Below, in pieces: positions 23,961-33,312 of a stretch of 36,983 bases of DNA. The translations under genes and the position numbers were made by a program. Positions within the stretch are counted from its first letter, which is position 1. Each line of letters starts with the position of its first letter. The stretch is taken from assembly GCA_022767515.1 (NCBI GenBank), contig JALENK010000056.1:1-36983 (forward strand). The letters are read 5' to 3'. The DNA is from Clostridium sp. (GTDB lineage Bacteria > Bacillota > Clostridia > Clostridiales > Clostridiaceae). The notes under the pieces are model-generated. The model saw only the letters and a list, made by a program, of their open reading frames with translations, was not told the origin of the DNA and did not search any database.

Positions 23961-25289
23961 CTAATTAAAAAATGTTACTTTCATACATGTTCCTTTTCCT
24001 TCTTGGCTTTGAACTTCAATGGTTGCCTTATGTAATTCAAGAATATGCTTTACAATTGAAAGTCCTAAGCCTGTCCCCCCTGTTTCCTTAGACCTACTTT
24101 TATCAACGCGATAAAATCTTTCAAATATTCTATCTATATGTTCTTTAGGTATACCTATTCCTGTATCTGAAATTTTTAATATAGCATTATTTTCTTCTTT
24201 AAACACCTCTATATTAACCATTCCATCTTTAACATTATATCTGATTGCATTATCACAAAGATTAGTAATAACTTCACTTATCATAAATTTATTTCCTAGA
24301 ATTTTTACACTCATTCCACTACATGAAACGGTTATATTATTTTTTTTAGCATTAACTTTTATATCCTCTAAGTTAGATTTTACTACCTCATACAAGTCTA
24401 TTCTCTCTAACTTAGCTTTTTCATCTATATTATCTAGTTCAGATAATCTGATAATATCATTAATTAATATTAATAATCGATTTGCATTATTTCTAATTTC
24501 TTTTGAAAAATGCTGTACTTCCTCTCCTTTTACTATATTATTTTCTATAAGTTCAGCATATCCAGATATTGCTGTAAGTGGCGTTTTTAATTCATGAGAT
24601 ACATTAGCTGTAAATTCCTGCCTTATTACAGAAGACTTTAATATATCATCATATTGCTTTTTTATTGTATTAATAAATGGTGCAATTTCTTTATATTCTG
24701 ATACATCAGTAAAAATAGCATGTTTTTCTATATCATTAGCTATTTTTTCTATCGGTTTAATTAAATTATTTGTGATTGTAAAAGATGCAATAATTACAAT
24801 TATAATCATAACAAGAATAATAAATAAAATAGTGGGAGCTACACTCTGAAATAAATATATTATATTACTTGCTTTCTTAGAGCCTCTTAATACCATACCA
24901 TTATCTAATAAAATTGCACTATAAAATATACTCTTACCTAGTGTATCTGAAGTCCTAATTTGCTTACCAAAGCCTTCAGTTTTTGCTTGAATCACCTCAG
25001 GTCTATCCTTATGATTGTCTAATTCACTTATGTCAACCTCATTATCATATAAAACAGTACCCTCATTTGCTATCAAAGTAATTCTTAATTCTGAAGAATC
25101 TATATTTAATTTTTTAATATCATTGGTACTTTCTATTTTAGTATTCTTAATAATTTCTAAATCTATTCTAATGTCATTTAATAATTCTTTTTCGAATAAT
25201 TCATAAAATATATTAGTGATTAACAGCATTGTGGCTAGTATACCTATTATCGAAATACCTATGAATTGTATATTTATTTTTTTCTTCAT
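23961..25289 (-). CDS. phoR: PhoR-type sensor histidine kinase
   Basis: Membrane kinase of 442 residues: membrane segment at about 9-28, extracellular region of some 120 residues, second membrane segment at about 148-172, HAMP-like linker, HisKA with phospho-His in TANVSHELKTPLTAISG (His232), and an ATPase domain with NAIRYN, SDTGIGIP, FERFYRVDKSRS and GGTGLGLSIV. As the last gene after phoU and phoP in the pst operon, it most likely senses phosphate status through PstSCAB/PhoU and phosphorylates PhoP. The extracellular part resembles the PhoR sensor of Gram-positives in size and position. Confidence 0.92.
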   Translation of the reverse strand: MKKKINIQFIGISIIGILATMLLITNIFYELFEKELLNDIRIDLEIIKNTKIESTNDIKKLNIDSSELRITLIANEGTVLYDNEVDISELDNHKDRPEVIQAKTEGFGKQIRTSDTLGKSIFYSAILLDNGMVLRGSKKASNIIYLFQSVAPTILFIILVMIIIVIIASFTITNNLIKPIEKIANDIEKHAIFTDVSEYKEIAPFINTIKKQYDDILKSSVIRQEFTANVSHELKTPLTAISGYAELIENNIVKGEEVQHFSKEIRNNANRLLILINDIIRLSELDNIDEKAKLERIDLYEVVKSNLEDIKVNAKKNNITVSCSGMSVKILGNKFMISEVITNLCDNAIRYNVKDGMVNIEVFKEENNAILKISDTGIGIPKEHIDRIFERFYRVDKSRSKETGGTGLGLSIVKHILELHKATIEVQSQEGKGTCMKVTFFN

Positions 25290-25333
25290 TGTATAATCTC
25301 CCTATTTTCTTCACAAAGCATCATACAAAATGT

Positions 25334-26005
25334 TTATTCTAAAACATATCCAACATTTCTAACTGTCTTAATTTGAGAGCCACTTTCCTTAAGCTTTTGT
25401 CTCAAAGTCTTTATATGCATATCTACTGTCCTTGATTCACCTTCAAATTCTGTACCCCAAACACGAATCATAATAACCTCTCTAGTCATAACTATTCCAA
25501 CATTTAACATTAATAATTTTAACAATTCAAACTCTTTAAATGTTAATTCAACAGGTTCATCATTAACATATGTTAGGCGTCTTTCATCATCTAAAAATAT
25601 ATTACCAACAGTTATATATTTATTAGCATCCTTTGACATAGTTCTTCTTAATACAGCCTTTACCCTTGTTATAAGCTCCATTACAGAAAATGGCTTTTTA
25701 ATATAATCATCTGCTCCAATATCTAATCCTCTTATCATATCTATCTCAGCAGTTTTAGCTGTAACCATTATTACTGGAATAGATTGGGTTAATGGATTTA
25801 ATCTTAACTTTTTTAATATTTCATATCCATCCTCATCTGGTAGCATAACATCTAAAATAATCATATTGGGTAGCTTGACTTTAACAGCCCTATAAAATTC
25901 CTCTGCTTTTTGAAAAGAACTTACAATATGACCACTATTTTTTAATGCTATTGTTTCTATTTCTCGTATACTTGTATCATCTTCAACCACATATATCTGA
26001 GCCAA
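25334..26005 (-). CDS. phoP: PhoP/PhoB-type response regulator
   Basis: OmpR-type regulator. The receiver has the acidic pair in IYVVEDDTS and phospho-Asp in MIILDVMLPDEDG; the signature IPVIMVTAKTAE and the lysine in GADDYIKKPFSV follow. The C-terminal winged helix shows LTFKEFELLKLLMLN and RTVDMHIKTLRQKLKESG. Its expected role is to activate pst genes in phosphate limitation. The start is uncertain: an ATG at 26050 would give 238 residues but lies inside the phoU boundary and adds 15 residues not seen in homologs. A TTG at 26005 with GGTGA ahead yields the standard start MAQIYVVEDD and is preferred (223 residues). Confidence 0.9.
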   Translation of the reverse strand: MAQIYVVEDDTSIREIETIALKNSGHIVSSFQKAEEFYRAVKVKLPNMIILDVMLPDEDGYEILKKLRLNPLTQSIPVIMVTAKTAEIDMIRGLDIGADDYIKKPFSVMELITRVKAVLRRTMSKDANKYITVGNIFLDDERRLTYVNDEPVELTFKEFELLKLLMLNVGIVMTREVIMIRVWGTEFEGESRTVDMHIKTLRQKLKESGSQIKTVRNVGYVLE

Positions 26006-26050
26006 TATCTTCACCGACCTTAACTTATTCTCTAATAAATAGTATACCAC

Positions 26051-26701
26051 TTATTTTTTATTATGTTTACCTGTTATTGAAAATATGACCCACTCTGCTA
26101 TATTCGTTGCATGGTCGCCGATTCTTTCAAAATACTTAGCAACCATTATTAAATCAGTAGCCTGTTTACCATTTTCTTTATTCTCATAAATTAAATCTAT
26201 TATCTCACCCTTTACCTTTAAAAATAACTCATCTACTATATCATCACTATTAATTACTATTTGAGCTTTTTCTAAATCTTTATTTACATATGCATCAATA
26301 CTGCTAATGAGCATTAATGTAGTCTCTTTAGCCATTTCTTTTATATGATTTAGTCTTTTAATATATGGAAGTCCTGCCATTTCAATTGTAAGCTCCGATA
26401 TATCAACAGCATGGTCTGCAATACGTTCCATATCCGTTATCATTTTTAATGCTGACGAAATAGTCCTTAAATCGCTTGCTACTGGCTGTTGTTGAAGAAT
26501 TAATCTTAAACATAATGATTCAATATCACCCTCTTTTTTATCTACCTCATCATCAAAGCTCATAGCTATTTTGGCTTTTTCTACATCCTGATTAATCAAT
26601 GCATCAACTGCCATCTCTATAGCTTTCTCTATAAGAGTTCCCATAGATATCAATTCATTATTTAAACACTCAAGCTGTTTATCAAATCTTGTTCTAACCA
26701 T
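26051..26701 (-). CDS. phoU: Phosphate signalling regulator PhoU
   Basis: All-helical protein of 216 residues made of two three-helix PhoU repeats, each with the family's metal-binding motif: DMERIADHAVDI in the first and YFERIGDHATNIAEWV in the second. It links the Pst transporter with PhoR, keeping the pathway off when phosphate is plentiful. It lies 3 bp after pstB and just before phoP. Start is the ATG of VRTRFDKQLECLN; the site upstream is modest. Confidence 0.96.
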   Translation of the reverse strand: MVRTRFDKQLECLNNELISMGTLIEKAIEMAVDALINQDVEKAKIAMSFDDEVDKKEGDIESLCLRLILQQQPVASDLRTISSALKMITDMERIADHAVDISELTIEMAGLPYIKRLNHIKEMAKETTLMLISSIDAYVNKDLEKAQIVINSDDIVDELFLKVKGEIIDLIYENKENGKQATDLIMVAKYFERIGDHATNIAEWVIFSITGKHNKK

Positions 26702-26704
26702 ATT

Positions 26705-27454
26705 TTATCCAAACCTTCCTGTTATATAATCTTCTGTTCTTTTATCTTGTGGCATAGAAAATATTTCTTTAGTTGGCCCTACTTCAACCACCTCTCCTGT
26801 TAAGAAAAAAGCTGTTTTGTCAGAAATTCTTGTTGCTTGTTGCATATTATGAGTAACTATTATTATTGTATAATCCTTTTTTAAATCCAATACAAGCTCT
26901 TCAATCTTAGATGTTGATATTGGGTCTAATGCTGATGTAGGCTCGTCCATAAGTAGTACTTCTGGTTCAACTGCTAATGCTCTAGCAATACATAGTCTCT
27001 GTTGCTGACCACCAGATAATCCAAGTGCACTCTTTTTTAGTCTGTCCTTAAGTTCATCCCATATTGCTGCATTTCTTAAAGATTTTTCTACTATTTCATC
27101 TAATTTTGCTTTTGAATGAATACCATGTGTTCTAGGACCATAAGCAATATTGTCATATATACTCATAGGAAATGGATTAGGTTTTTGAAATACCATTCCA
27201 ACTCTCTTTCTTAAATTATTAATATCTATATCTTTATATAAATCCTCTCCGTCTAGTGTTACCTTTCCTGTTATCTTACACCCTTCAACTAAATCATTCA
27301 TTCTATTTAAGGATTTTAAAAGTGTAGATTTACCACACCCTGAAGGTCCTATAAAAGCTGTTATTTCCTTTTGAGCCATCTTTAGATTTATATTCTTTAA
27401 AGCCTTAAACTTTCCATAATATAAATCAAGATTTTCAACAACTATCTTATCCAT
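26705..27454 (-). CDS. pstB: Phosphate ABC transporter ATPase
   Basis: ATPase of 249 residues, the standard PstB length. Walker [12 protein letters not shown] (about 36-46), Q-loop region [21 protein letters not shown] typical of PstB, signature [15 protein letters not shown], Walker [14 protein letters not shown] and the switch histidine in [15 protein letters not shown]. It energises PstC/PstA and likely contacts PhoU. It sits 15 bp after pstA, 3 bp before phoU, in the pst operon. Confidence 0.98.
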   Translation of the reverse strand: MDKIVVENLDLYYGKFKALKNINLKMAQKEITAFIGPSGCGKSTLLKSLNRMNDLVEGCKITGKVTLDGEDLYKDIDINNLRKRVGMVFQKPNPFPMSIYDNIAYGPRTHGIHSKAKLDEIVEKSLRNAAIWDELKDRLKKSALGLSGGQQQRLCIARALAVEPEVLLMDEPTSALDPISTSKIEELVLDLKKDYTIIIVTHNMQQATRISDKTAFFLTGEVVEVGPTKEIFSMPQDKRTEDYITGRFG

Positions 27455-27469
27455 ATATTTTTTCCTTTC

Positions 27470-28438
27470 TTAATTTGCATTTTTGCTTATACGTTTAGCG
27501 ATTAATGAGGATATTGCATTAATTACCATAACCACTATTAACAATACAACTGCTGTAGCATATGCTTGATTTATGTGTAATCCTTCTGAGGATAATAAAT
27601 ACATATGAACTGCTAATGTTCTCCCTGAAGAAAATAATCCATCTGAAATTGCAGTTACTGTTCCAGCTGTATATATAAGTGCTGCTGTTTCTCCAACAAT
27701 TCTTCCAACTGCAAGTATTATTCCTGATAAAATTCCTGGAATTGCTGATGGAAGTACTATCTTAAATACAGTTCTTAATTTACCTGCACCTAGTCCAAAA
27801 CTACCTTCTCTATAAGAATCAGGTACTACAAGTAATGCTTCTTCTGTTGTTCTTATTATTACAGGCAATATCATTATTGCTAAAGTAAATGCTCCTGCTA
27901 ATAATGAAAAGCTCCATTTTAATGTTGTTACAAAAAACAACATTCCAAATAAACCATATATAATTGAAGGAATTCCTGTAAGTGTTTCCGTTGTAATTCT
28001 AATTACCTTTACAATTTTATTGTCCTTCTTAGCATATTCTACAAGATATATTGCAGAGAATATTCCAAATGGGACTGCAATTAATAGTGCTAATCCTGTC
28101 ATATATAATGTATTAACTATAGATGGCACAACAGAACAGTTATCTGATGTATAATTCCATGAGAATAATTCAGAAGTTAAGTATGGTACACCATTTACTA
28201 ATATGTGAACAATCAAATATCCCACAACAAATAAGGTAATACTTGCTGCCATTACAGTAACTAAAAACAATGCAAGTGAACCTGGTGTCTTTTTATATGC
28301 CTTTATTCTGTCCTTTAATTTCATCTTATTTATTTGTTCAATTTTACAAACATCTACTTCCTGTTTATTTTGCTCAATATCTTCTGAAATTTCAGTAATA
28401 TTATCTAAATGAATTACCTTTTCTTCTGGCTCTGACAT
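27470..28438 (-). CDS. pstA: Phosphate ABC transporter permease PstA
   Basis: Permease of 322 residues. A charged cytoplasmic N-terminal tail of about 50 residues precedes six membrane segments; the tail is longer than in many PstA proteins and rich in acidic residues. The core shows TLTGIPSIIYGLFGMLFFV, the coupling-loop region EEALLVVPDSYREGSFGLGA and ILAVGRIVGETAALIYTAG. It pairs with PstC, 3 bp upstream. AAGGGTG precedes the ATG. Confidence 0.96.
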   Translation of the reverse strand: MSEPEEKVIHLDNITEISEDIEQNKQEVDVCKIEQINKMKLKDRIKAYKKTPGSLALFLVTVMAASITLFVVGYLIVHILVNGVPYLTSELFSWNYTSDNCSVVPSIVNTLYMTGLALLIAVPFGIFSAIYLVEYAKKDNKIVKVIRITTETLTGIPSIIYGLFGMLFFVTTLKWSFSLLAGAFTLAIMILPVIIRTTEEALLVVPDSYREGSFGLGAGKLRTVFKIVLPSAIPGILSGIILAVGRIVGETAALIYTAGTVTAISDGLFSSGRTLAVHMYLLSSEGLHINQAYATAVVLLIVVMVINAISSLIAKRISKNAN

Positions 28439-28441
28439 ATC

Positions 28442-29296
28442 TTACACCCTTTCCTTACGATTTTTGAAAATAGAGAATGATAAGTTAATTATTAAAATAA
28501 ACACAAATAATACTACTCCTGTGGCTATTAAAGCCTCTCTATGAAGACCTGTAGCATATCCCATTTCCATAACAATATTGGCAGTCATTGTACGAACTCC
28601 ATCTGTTATAGAACCTGGAATTATTGGTTGGTTTCCTGCAACCATTATTACCGCCATTGTCTCACCTATAGCTCTACCAACACCAAGTATTATACCTGCC
28701 ATTATTCCAGATTTAGCGGCTGGTAATATTACCCTAAAGATACTTGCCTCTTGTGTTGCACCAAGTGCAAGAGAACCTTCATAATAATTTTCTGGCACAG
28801 CTCTTATGGCTGATTCAGAAACATTTATTATTGTTGGAAGTATCATCATTCCAAGTAAAATTGAGGCTGTTAATAAGCTTATTCCGCTTCCTCCAAAATT
28901 CTCTCTGACAAAAGGAATTAATACAACCATTCCAAAAAATCCATATACTACTGATGGTATTCCAGCTAAAATATTTATTATCGGCTTTAAAATCTTATAA
29001 AGCTTAGGAGGGCAAAACCTTGCCATAAATACTGCTGTTAAAAGTCCTATTGGCACACCGAATATCATTGCTCCTACTGTTACATATATACTTCCTATTA
29101 TCATAGGAAATATTCCAAAAGCATCATTTCCTGGCTTCCATGAATCTCCAAAAATAAAGTCTAGAAATCCTATTTCAGCCATACCTGGTATACCATTAGC
29201 AAACAAAAACACACATATTAATATTACAGCAATAATGGAAACGCATGCTGCTAAGAGGAATACTATTTCCATTATCTTTTCTTTATATTTTGCCAT
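28442..29296 (-). CDS. pstC: Phosphate ABC transporter permease PstC
   Basis: Permease of 284 residues with six membrane segments, the usual size. Motifs: INILAGIPSVVYGFFGMVVL, SAIRAVPENYYEGSLALGAT (coupling loop) and ILGVGRAIGETMAVIMVAGN. It forms the phosphate channel with PstA and lies 16 bp after pstS, 3 bp before pstA. Confidence 0.96.
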   Translation of the reverse strand: MAKYKEKIMEIVFLLAACVSIIAVILICVFLFANGIPGMAEIGFLDFIFGDSWKPGNDAFGIFPMIIGSIYVTVGAMIFGVPIGLLTAVFMARFCPPKLYKILKPIINILAGIPSVVYGFFGMVVLIPFVRENFGGSGISLLTASILLGMMILPTIINVSESAIRAVPENYYEGSLALGATQEASIFRVILPAAKSGIMAGIILGVGRAIGETMAVIMVAGNQPIIPGSITDGVRTMTANIVMEMGYATGLHREALIATGVVLFVFILIINLSFSIFKNRKERV

Positions 29297-29312
29297 AGAG
29301 TAGAGCTCCTTC

Positions 29313-30218
29313 CTACTTACCTACCTTATCCCATGTAGTTAATTCACCAGTGTAAATCTTCATGATATCATCTGCTTTTACATTGCTAATAGTATTATTT
29401 TTATTAACAACTACTGCTATACCATCTTTTGCTATAACCATATTTTCTATATTATCTGACTTTTCACTATCCTTTAAATCTCTTGATGCCATACCAATAT
29501 TGTAAGTACCTTCAGATACTGATGATATTCCAGTTGTACTATCTGTTGTTTGAATTTCAATTGTTGCATTTTCATTAACACTTTTATATGCTTCTACTAA
29601 CTTTTCCATAACTGGTGATACTGATGTTGAACCACCAACTACTATCTTCCCTGATGGCTTTTTAGATGTATATTCTTTATCTGAAACTGCTATATATCCA
29701 TTATCAGTAACTATTTTTTGACCATCTTTACTCATTATATAGTCTATAAAGTCATTAACTACATCATTTTCCTTACTCTTATCTAACACTATGTTAAATG
29801 GTCTTGATATCTTATATGAACCATTTTCTACATTCTCAGCTGTTGGTTCAGCTCCATCAATCTTTAAAGCTTTTACACTATCATTTAATGAACCTAGTGA
29901 TATATATCCTATTCCATAATCATCACTTGCTACGGAAGTCAAAATAACAGCTGTACTATTTACTATATTAGCCTTATCTGTTGTTTTATCTACCTTTTTA
30001 CCACTATCATCCTTTTGCTCTATTCCAAATAATTCAATAAAAGCTCCTCTTGTACCTGAACCATCTTCTCTTGAGAATATTGTTATATTTTTACTTGTAT
30101 CAAAACCTACTGAGCTTGTACTAGTACTTGTTGAACTTGAACCTCCACATCCAATTAAACTTGTCATTAACACTGATGCTCCTAAAACTAAACTTAAAAT
30201 CTTTTTAACCTTTTTCAT
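29313..30218 (-). CDS. pstS: Phosphate-binding lipoprotein PstS, circularly permuted
   Basis: Lipoprotein of 301 residues; lipobox SLIGC with Cys24, then a Ser/Thr linker. The order of PstS segments is reversed. The half that normally ends the protein comes first: TIFSREDGSGTRGAF (46-60), GIGYISLGSLNDSVKALKID (about 102-121), SYKISRPFNIV (134-144) and GQKIVTDNGYIAVS (166-179). Then follows the half that normally begins it: KIVVGGSTSVSPVMEKL (191-207), TTDSTTGISSVSEGTYNIGM (224-243), AKDGIAVVVN (263-272) and IMKIYTGELTTWDKVG at the very end. All parts of a full binding protein are present, so it should fold and bind phosphate. It is the first gene of the pst operon, behind a Pho-box candidate. 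Confidence 0.93.
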   Translation of the reverse strand: MKKVKKILSLVLGASVLMTSLIGCGGSSSTSTSTSSVGFDTSKNITIFSREDGSGTRGAFIELFGIEQKDDSGKKVDKTTDKANIVNSTAVILTSVASDDYGIGYISLGSLNDSVKALKIDGAEPTAENVENGSYKISRPFNIVLDKSKENDVVNDFIDYIMSKDGQKIVTDNGYIAVSDKEYTSKKPSGKIVVGGSTSVSPVMEKLVEAYKSVNENATIEIQTTDSTTGISSVSEGTYNIGMASRDLKDSEKSDNIENMVIAKDGIAVVVNKNNTISNVKADDIMKIYTGELTTWDKVGK

Positions 30219-30271
30219 TTTTTTACCTCTTTCATTAATTATTAAAATTTTATACTTTTGTTAACTTTCAT

Positions 30272-30331
30272 AATATAAAATACTATTAATGTGTAAAATT
30301 CGAATATAGAACTTTGTAAAATGTATGTAAA
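30272..30331 (-). promoter_or_regulatory. Pho-box-like repeats and promoter of the pst operon
   Basis: On the minus strand TTTACA occurs at 30326-30331 and 30315-30320, separated by exactly 5 bp (11-bp period), as in the TTAACA-N5 repeats bound by PhoP in Bacillus. A further TTTACA at 30292-30297 lies about two turns downstream. A -10 candidate TATATT is at 30272-30277. PhoP encoded in the operon is the expected activator. Confidence 0.65.
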
Positions 30332-30353
30332 ATTTAAAATTATAATAAAAAAA

Positions 30354-30375
30354 GCCTTACAACTCAATGTAAGAC
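30354..30375 (-). terminator. Terminator of the NSS transporter gene
   Basis: An 8-bp stem, GCCTTACA (30354-30361) and TGTAAGAC (30368-30375), with one G-U pair in the transcript and a run of seven T on the minus strand. It separates this gene from the pst promoter. Confidence 0.88.
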
Positions 30376-30387
30376 TCTTTATAATGA

Positions 30388-31917
30388 TTACTCAAAATCA
30401 TCCCATTCTCTATTATCTTCTTCAAATCCTTGTTTTTTCTTTCTTGAAACAATTATCTTAACAATTACTCCACTTAAAAGACAAAGTATCATTGGAACCC
30501 ATCCACCAACAATTTCTGCCCAATATGCATATGAATAAGTTCCATTATTATTTATAAATAAATCATATAGATTTAATCCAAAAAATATAACTAATAAAAT
30601 TGGTGCTATAAACTTTATTATTGATACAAACCACCATAGTGGCATTTTAAACTTATTAGTATTTTTATTTACTTCTTCTAATAATTTTTTAGTATCAAAT
30701 AACCATCCTACTATAATACACTCAAATATACCTACAATAATCAAAGTAAATGCATTTGCCCAATGGTCAACTATATCTAGCCATGCAAGTCCTGCTCTTG
30801 TTATAAATATTAAAGAAATTGTTGCTGCTAAAATACATATAACAATAGTACATTTATTCCGTTTTTTCTTAAATTTATCAGCAACTGCTGTTGATACACC
30901 CTCAATTATAGAAAACGCAGAATCAATTGCAAGAGTTACTAAACATAAATAAAATATTGCCCCAAACACTGCATTAAATGTTCCACTACCTGTCATATTA
31001 ACAATAGCCATAGGATAAATAATAAATGCCGTTGCTATTCCAGAATCGGACATACTTTCAGTTGTCATTCCGCATCCATACATAGTTGTAAACATAACTA
31101 TTCCCGAAAGAACACTTACTGCTATTGCTGATAAGGTAATTATTAATGAATCTGCTGCAATATTAGAAGTTCTATCTAAAAATGAACCATAAGCAACCAT
31201 TATTGCCATCATTATAGATAAACTATAAAATACCTGACTGATACCATCTATCCATAAATCAATATTTCCAAGTGCTGACCATTCTGGAATAAACAGCGTT
31301 TTCATACCTTCCATAGCCCCATCCATTGTAAGACCCTTAACTGCAATTATCAATAAACATATTACAGGAATAAACACTGTATATTTTACAACTTTTCCAA
31401 CACTTGATGCACCATTTCTTATACAATAATATATAAGTCCCCAAGCTATTAAAAATGGTATTATCATAACTAAAGGAATTGAATATCCTGTTACATCCCA
31501 AGTAGTTTGAATCGTATCTTGAAATAATGTACTAGCCGCTGCTGAATCTCCTGTCATTGATGCGAATTTATAGCTTATACCAAGCATCAATAACACCCAT
31601 ACAAAAACAATTGCGTAATATGTAGCAATTACAAATGCATTGGAAGTTGCAGCCCAACCAACCCATTCACTCTTTTTATTTAATACTCTAAATGCTCCAG
31701 GTGCTCCTTGACGTGTCTTTCTACCTATTGCTATTTCCATCATAAGTAGTGGCAATCCTAATACTAGCATAACAACTAAATATACGAATAAAAAAGCTCC
31801 TCCACCATGCTTTGCCACTAACCCTGGAAATCTCCATGCATTTCCAAGTCCTACTGCCGAACCTATAGCTGCAAGAATAAAAGTACTTCTTGAAGCCCAA
31901 CTTTCTCTCTTCTCCAT
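30388..31917 (-). CDS. Neurotransmitter:sodium symporter (SNF) family transporter
   Basis: Sodium-coupled transporter of 509 residues with about 12 membrane segments. The N-terminal block is diagnostic: AAIGSAVGLGNAWRFPGL with the sodium-site residues, then GGGAFLFVYLVVMLVLGLPL and MEIAIGRKTRQGAPGAF. Later segments include FYSLSIMMAIMVAYGSFLDR and ALAIDSAFSIIEGVSTAVADK-like sodium-site residues. Bacterial members (LeuT, MhsT, TnaT) take up hydrophobic or aromatic amino acids. The substrate here is not set by context. It has its own terminator; the gap upstream, 31918-31996, should hold its promoter. Confidence 0.9.
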   Translation of the reverse strand: MEKRESWASRSTFILAAIGSAVGLGNAWRFPGLVAKHGGGAFLFVYLVVMLVLGLPLLMMEIAIGRKTRQGAPGAFRVLNKKSEWVGWAATSNAFVIATYYAIVFVWVLLMLGISYKFASMTGDSAAASTLFQDTIQTTWDVTGYSIPLVMIIPFLIAWGLIYYCIRNGASSVGKVVKYTVFIPVICLLIIAVKGLTMDGAMEGMKTLFIPEWSALGNIDLWIDGISQVFYSLSIMMAIMVAYGSFLDRTSNIAADSLIITLSAIAVSVLSGIVMFTTMYGCGMTTESMSDSGIATAFIIYPMAIVNMTGSGTFNAVFGAIFYLCLVTLAIDSAFSIIEGVSTAVADKFKKKRNKCTIVICILAATISLIFITRAGLAWLDIVDHWANAFTLIIVGIFECIIVGWLFDTKKLLEEVNKNTNKFKMPLWWFVSIIKFIAPILLVIFFGLNLYDLFINNNGTYSYAYWAEIVGGWVPMILCLLSGVIVKIIVSRKKKQGFEEDNREWDDFE

Positions 31918-31996
31918 TTAATCTAATTCTCCTTTATAATAATTTTTAAGTAGACTTTATAATATCATATTTTTATAATTTCGTCATTATTAATAA

Positions 31997-33274
31997 TTAT
32001 AATATTTTTATACCACATACATATTTATCAAATACTTCTCGTTCATCTGATAAAAATATAAGTTTTTGCAACCTCTCATATAATGTTAATTCATAAGTTA
32101 CCTCTAATCTTTTATCATCTAAAACTATTGCATCAAATTCATAACCATCTTCAAAGGCTCCAACTTTACCAAAAAATTCTCCGCCACCACGAGTACCAAG
32201 GTAAAATGCCTCTTCCACACTTATATTCTTCTTAGTATCATCAATATAACGCCAGTATAATTTTGAAACCTCTATAGCCTTACTCATAGCATCAAATATT
32301 GACACTTTATGTCCTGCTGATATATCAGAACCAAGACCTATGTGTATTCCTAATTCTAAAAGTTCTCTAATTGGTGCTATTCCACTAGATAAATTTATAT
32401 TAGATGATGGACAATGTGCAATATATATATTTCTATCTCTCATTAATTGTTTTTCTTCCTTAGTAAGATAAATACAATGAGCCATAATTGTAGCTGTATT
32501 TTGTCCAAACATTCCATATTTATCATAAACCATACCATAGCTTTCACACTCTGGATGTAAATTTTTAACCCATTCAATCTCAGATTTATTTTCTGATAAA
32601 TGCGACTGTAATGGAAGCTTATATTTACTCTGTAATTCTCTTAATTGCTCCATAAGCTCATCTGAACAAGATGGTACAAACCTAGGAGTTAGAATTGGTT
32701 TCACATTATCATATTTATTGATAGTGTCTCTTATCCACTTTTCAGTATCCTCTACAGATTTTTTAGCTGATTCTTCTATTAAAATATCAGGACTATTTCT
32801 ATCCATATTTACCTTGCCAACAAAAGCACTTATGTGTGCTTCCTCTAACATTTGCATTAACAGTTTTGTTGCCTCAACATGAACACTTGCAAATATAACT
32901 GCTCTTGTAGTCGTACTATACTTTAAATCTTGAACAAATTTCTGATATGCTTTCTTAGCATACTCTATATTTTTAAATTTGGCTTCTTCTTTAAAAGTAA
33001 ATTGATTAAGCCAGTCTAATAACTCTAAATCAAGTCCTAAACCTGTATTAACATATTGAGGGGCATGCATATGAAGGTCTACTAGTCCTGGGATTATTAT
33101 TTTATCTCCATAATCATTAATCTTTATACCTTCATACTTTCTAGGTAGCTTTTCAAAGCTTCCCTTGCATAATCCGTTTTCAACTACTATATATCCATTA
33201 TTTATATACCTTATTTTATTTTTACTTTCACTATAAATTATATTTCCTTTTAATGCATACATACTTTGCTCCAT
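31997..33274 (-). CDS. guaD: Guanine deaminase
   Basis: Zinc amidohydrolase of 425 residues that converts guanine to xanthine and ammonia. Metal and catalytic motifs: IPGLVDLHMHAPQY (His68, His70), LTPRFVPSCSDELMEQL (typical of guanine deaminases), LQSHLSENKSEIEWV, ATIMAHCIYLTKEE, YIAHCPSSNINLSSG and GLGSDISAGHKVS. Length fits the family. AAGGGAAGG lies just before ATG 33274. The gene follows a methyltransferase by 38 bp. There is no room for a purine riboswitch directly upstream, so if purine control exists it must act further up. No transporter or xanthine gene adjoins it. Confidence 0.92.
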   Translation of the reverse strand: MEQSMYALKGNIIYSESKNKIRYINNGYIVVENGLCKGSFEKLPRKYEGIKINDYGDKIIIPGLVDLHMHAPQYVNTGLGLDLELLDWLNQFTFKEEAKFKNIEYAKKAYQKFVQDLKYSTTTRAVIFASVHVEATKLLMQMLEEAHISAFVGKVNMDRNSPDILIEESAKKSVEDTEKWIRDTINKYDNVKPILTPRFVPSCSDELMEQLRELQSKYKLPLQSHLSENKSEIEWVKNLHPECESYGMVYDKYGMFGQNTATIMAHCIYLTKEEKQLMRDRNIYIAHCPSSNINLSSGIAPIRELLELGIHIGLGSDISAGHKVSIFDAMSKAIEVSKLYWRYIDDTKKNISVEEAFYLGTRGGGEFFGKVGAFEDGYEFDAIVLDDKRLEVTYELTLYERLQKLIFLSDEREVFDKYVCGIKIL

Positions 33275-33312
33275 TTTCTTGCCTTCCCTTAATCTTTTAC
33301 TTTATTATATAA

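Noticed and set aside
30388-33274. NSS transporter as the purine importer for guanine deaminase
   Set aside because: The family carries amino acids or amines, and purine importers belong to other families; simple adjacency is not enough.
33275-33312. Purine riboswitch ahead of guanine deaminase
   Set aside because: Only 38 bp separate it from the methyltransferase gene, too short for the aptamer, and no matching structure was seen.
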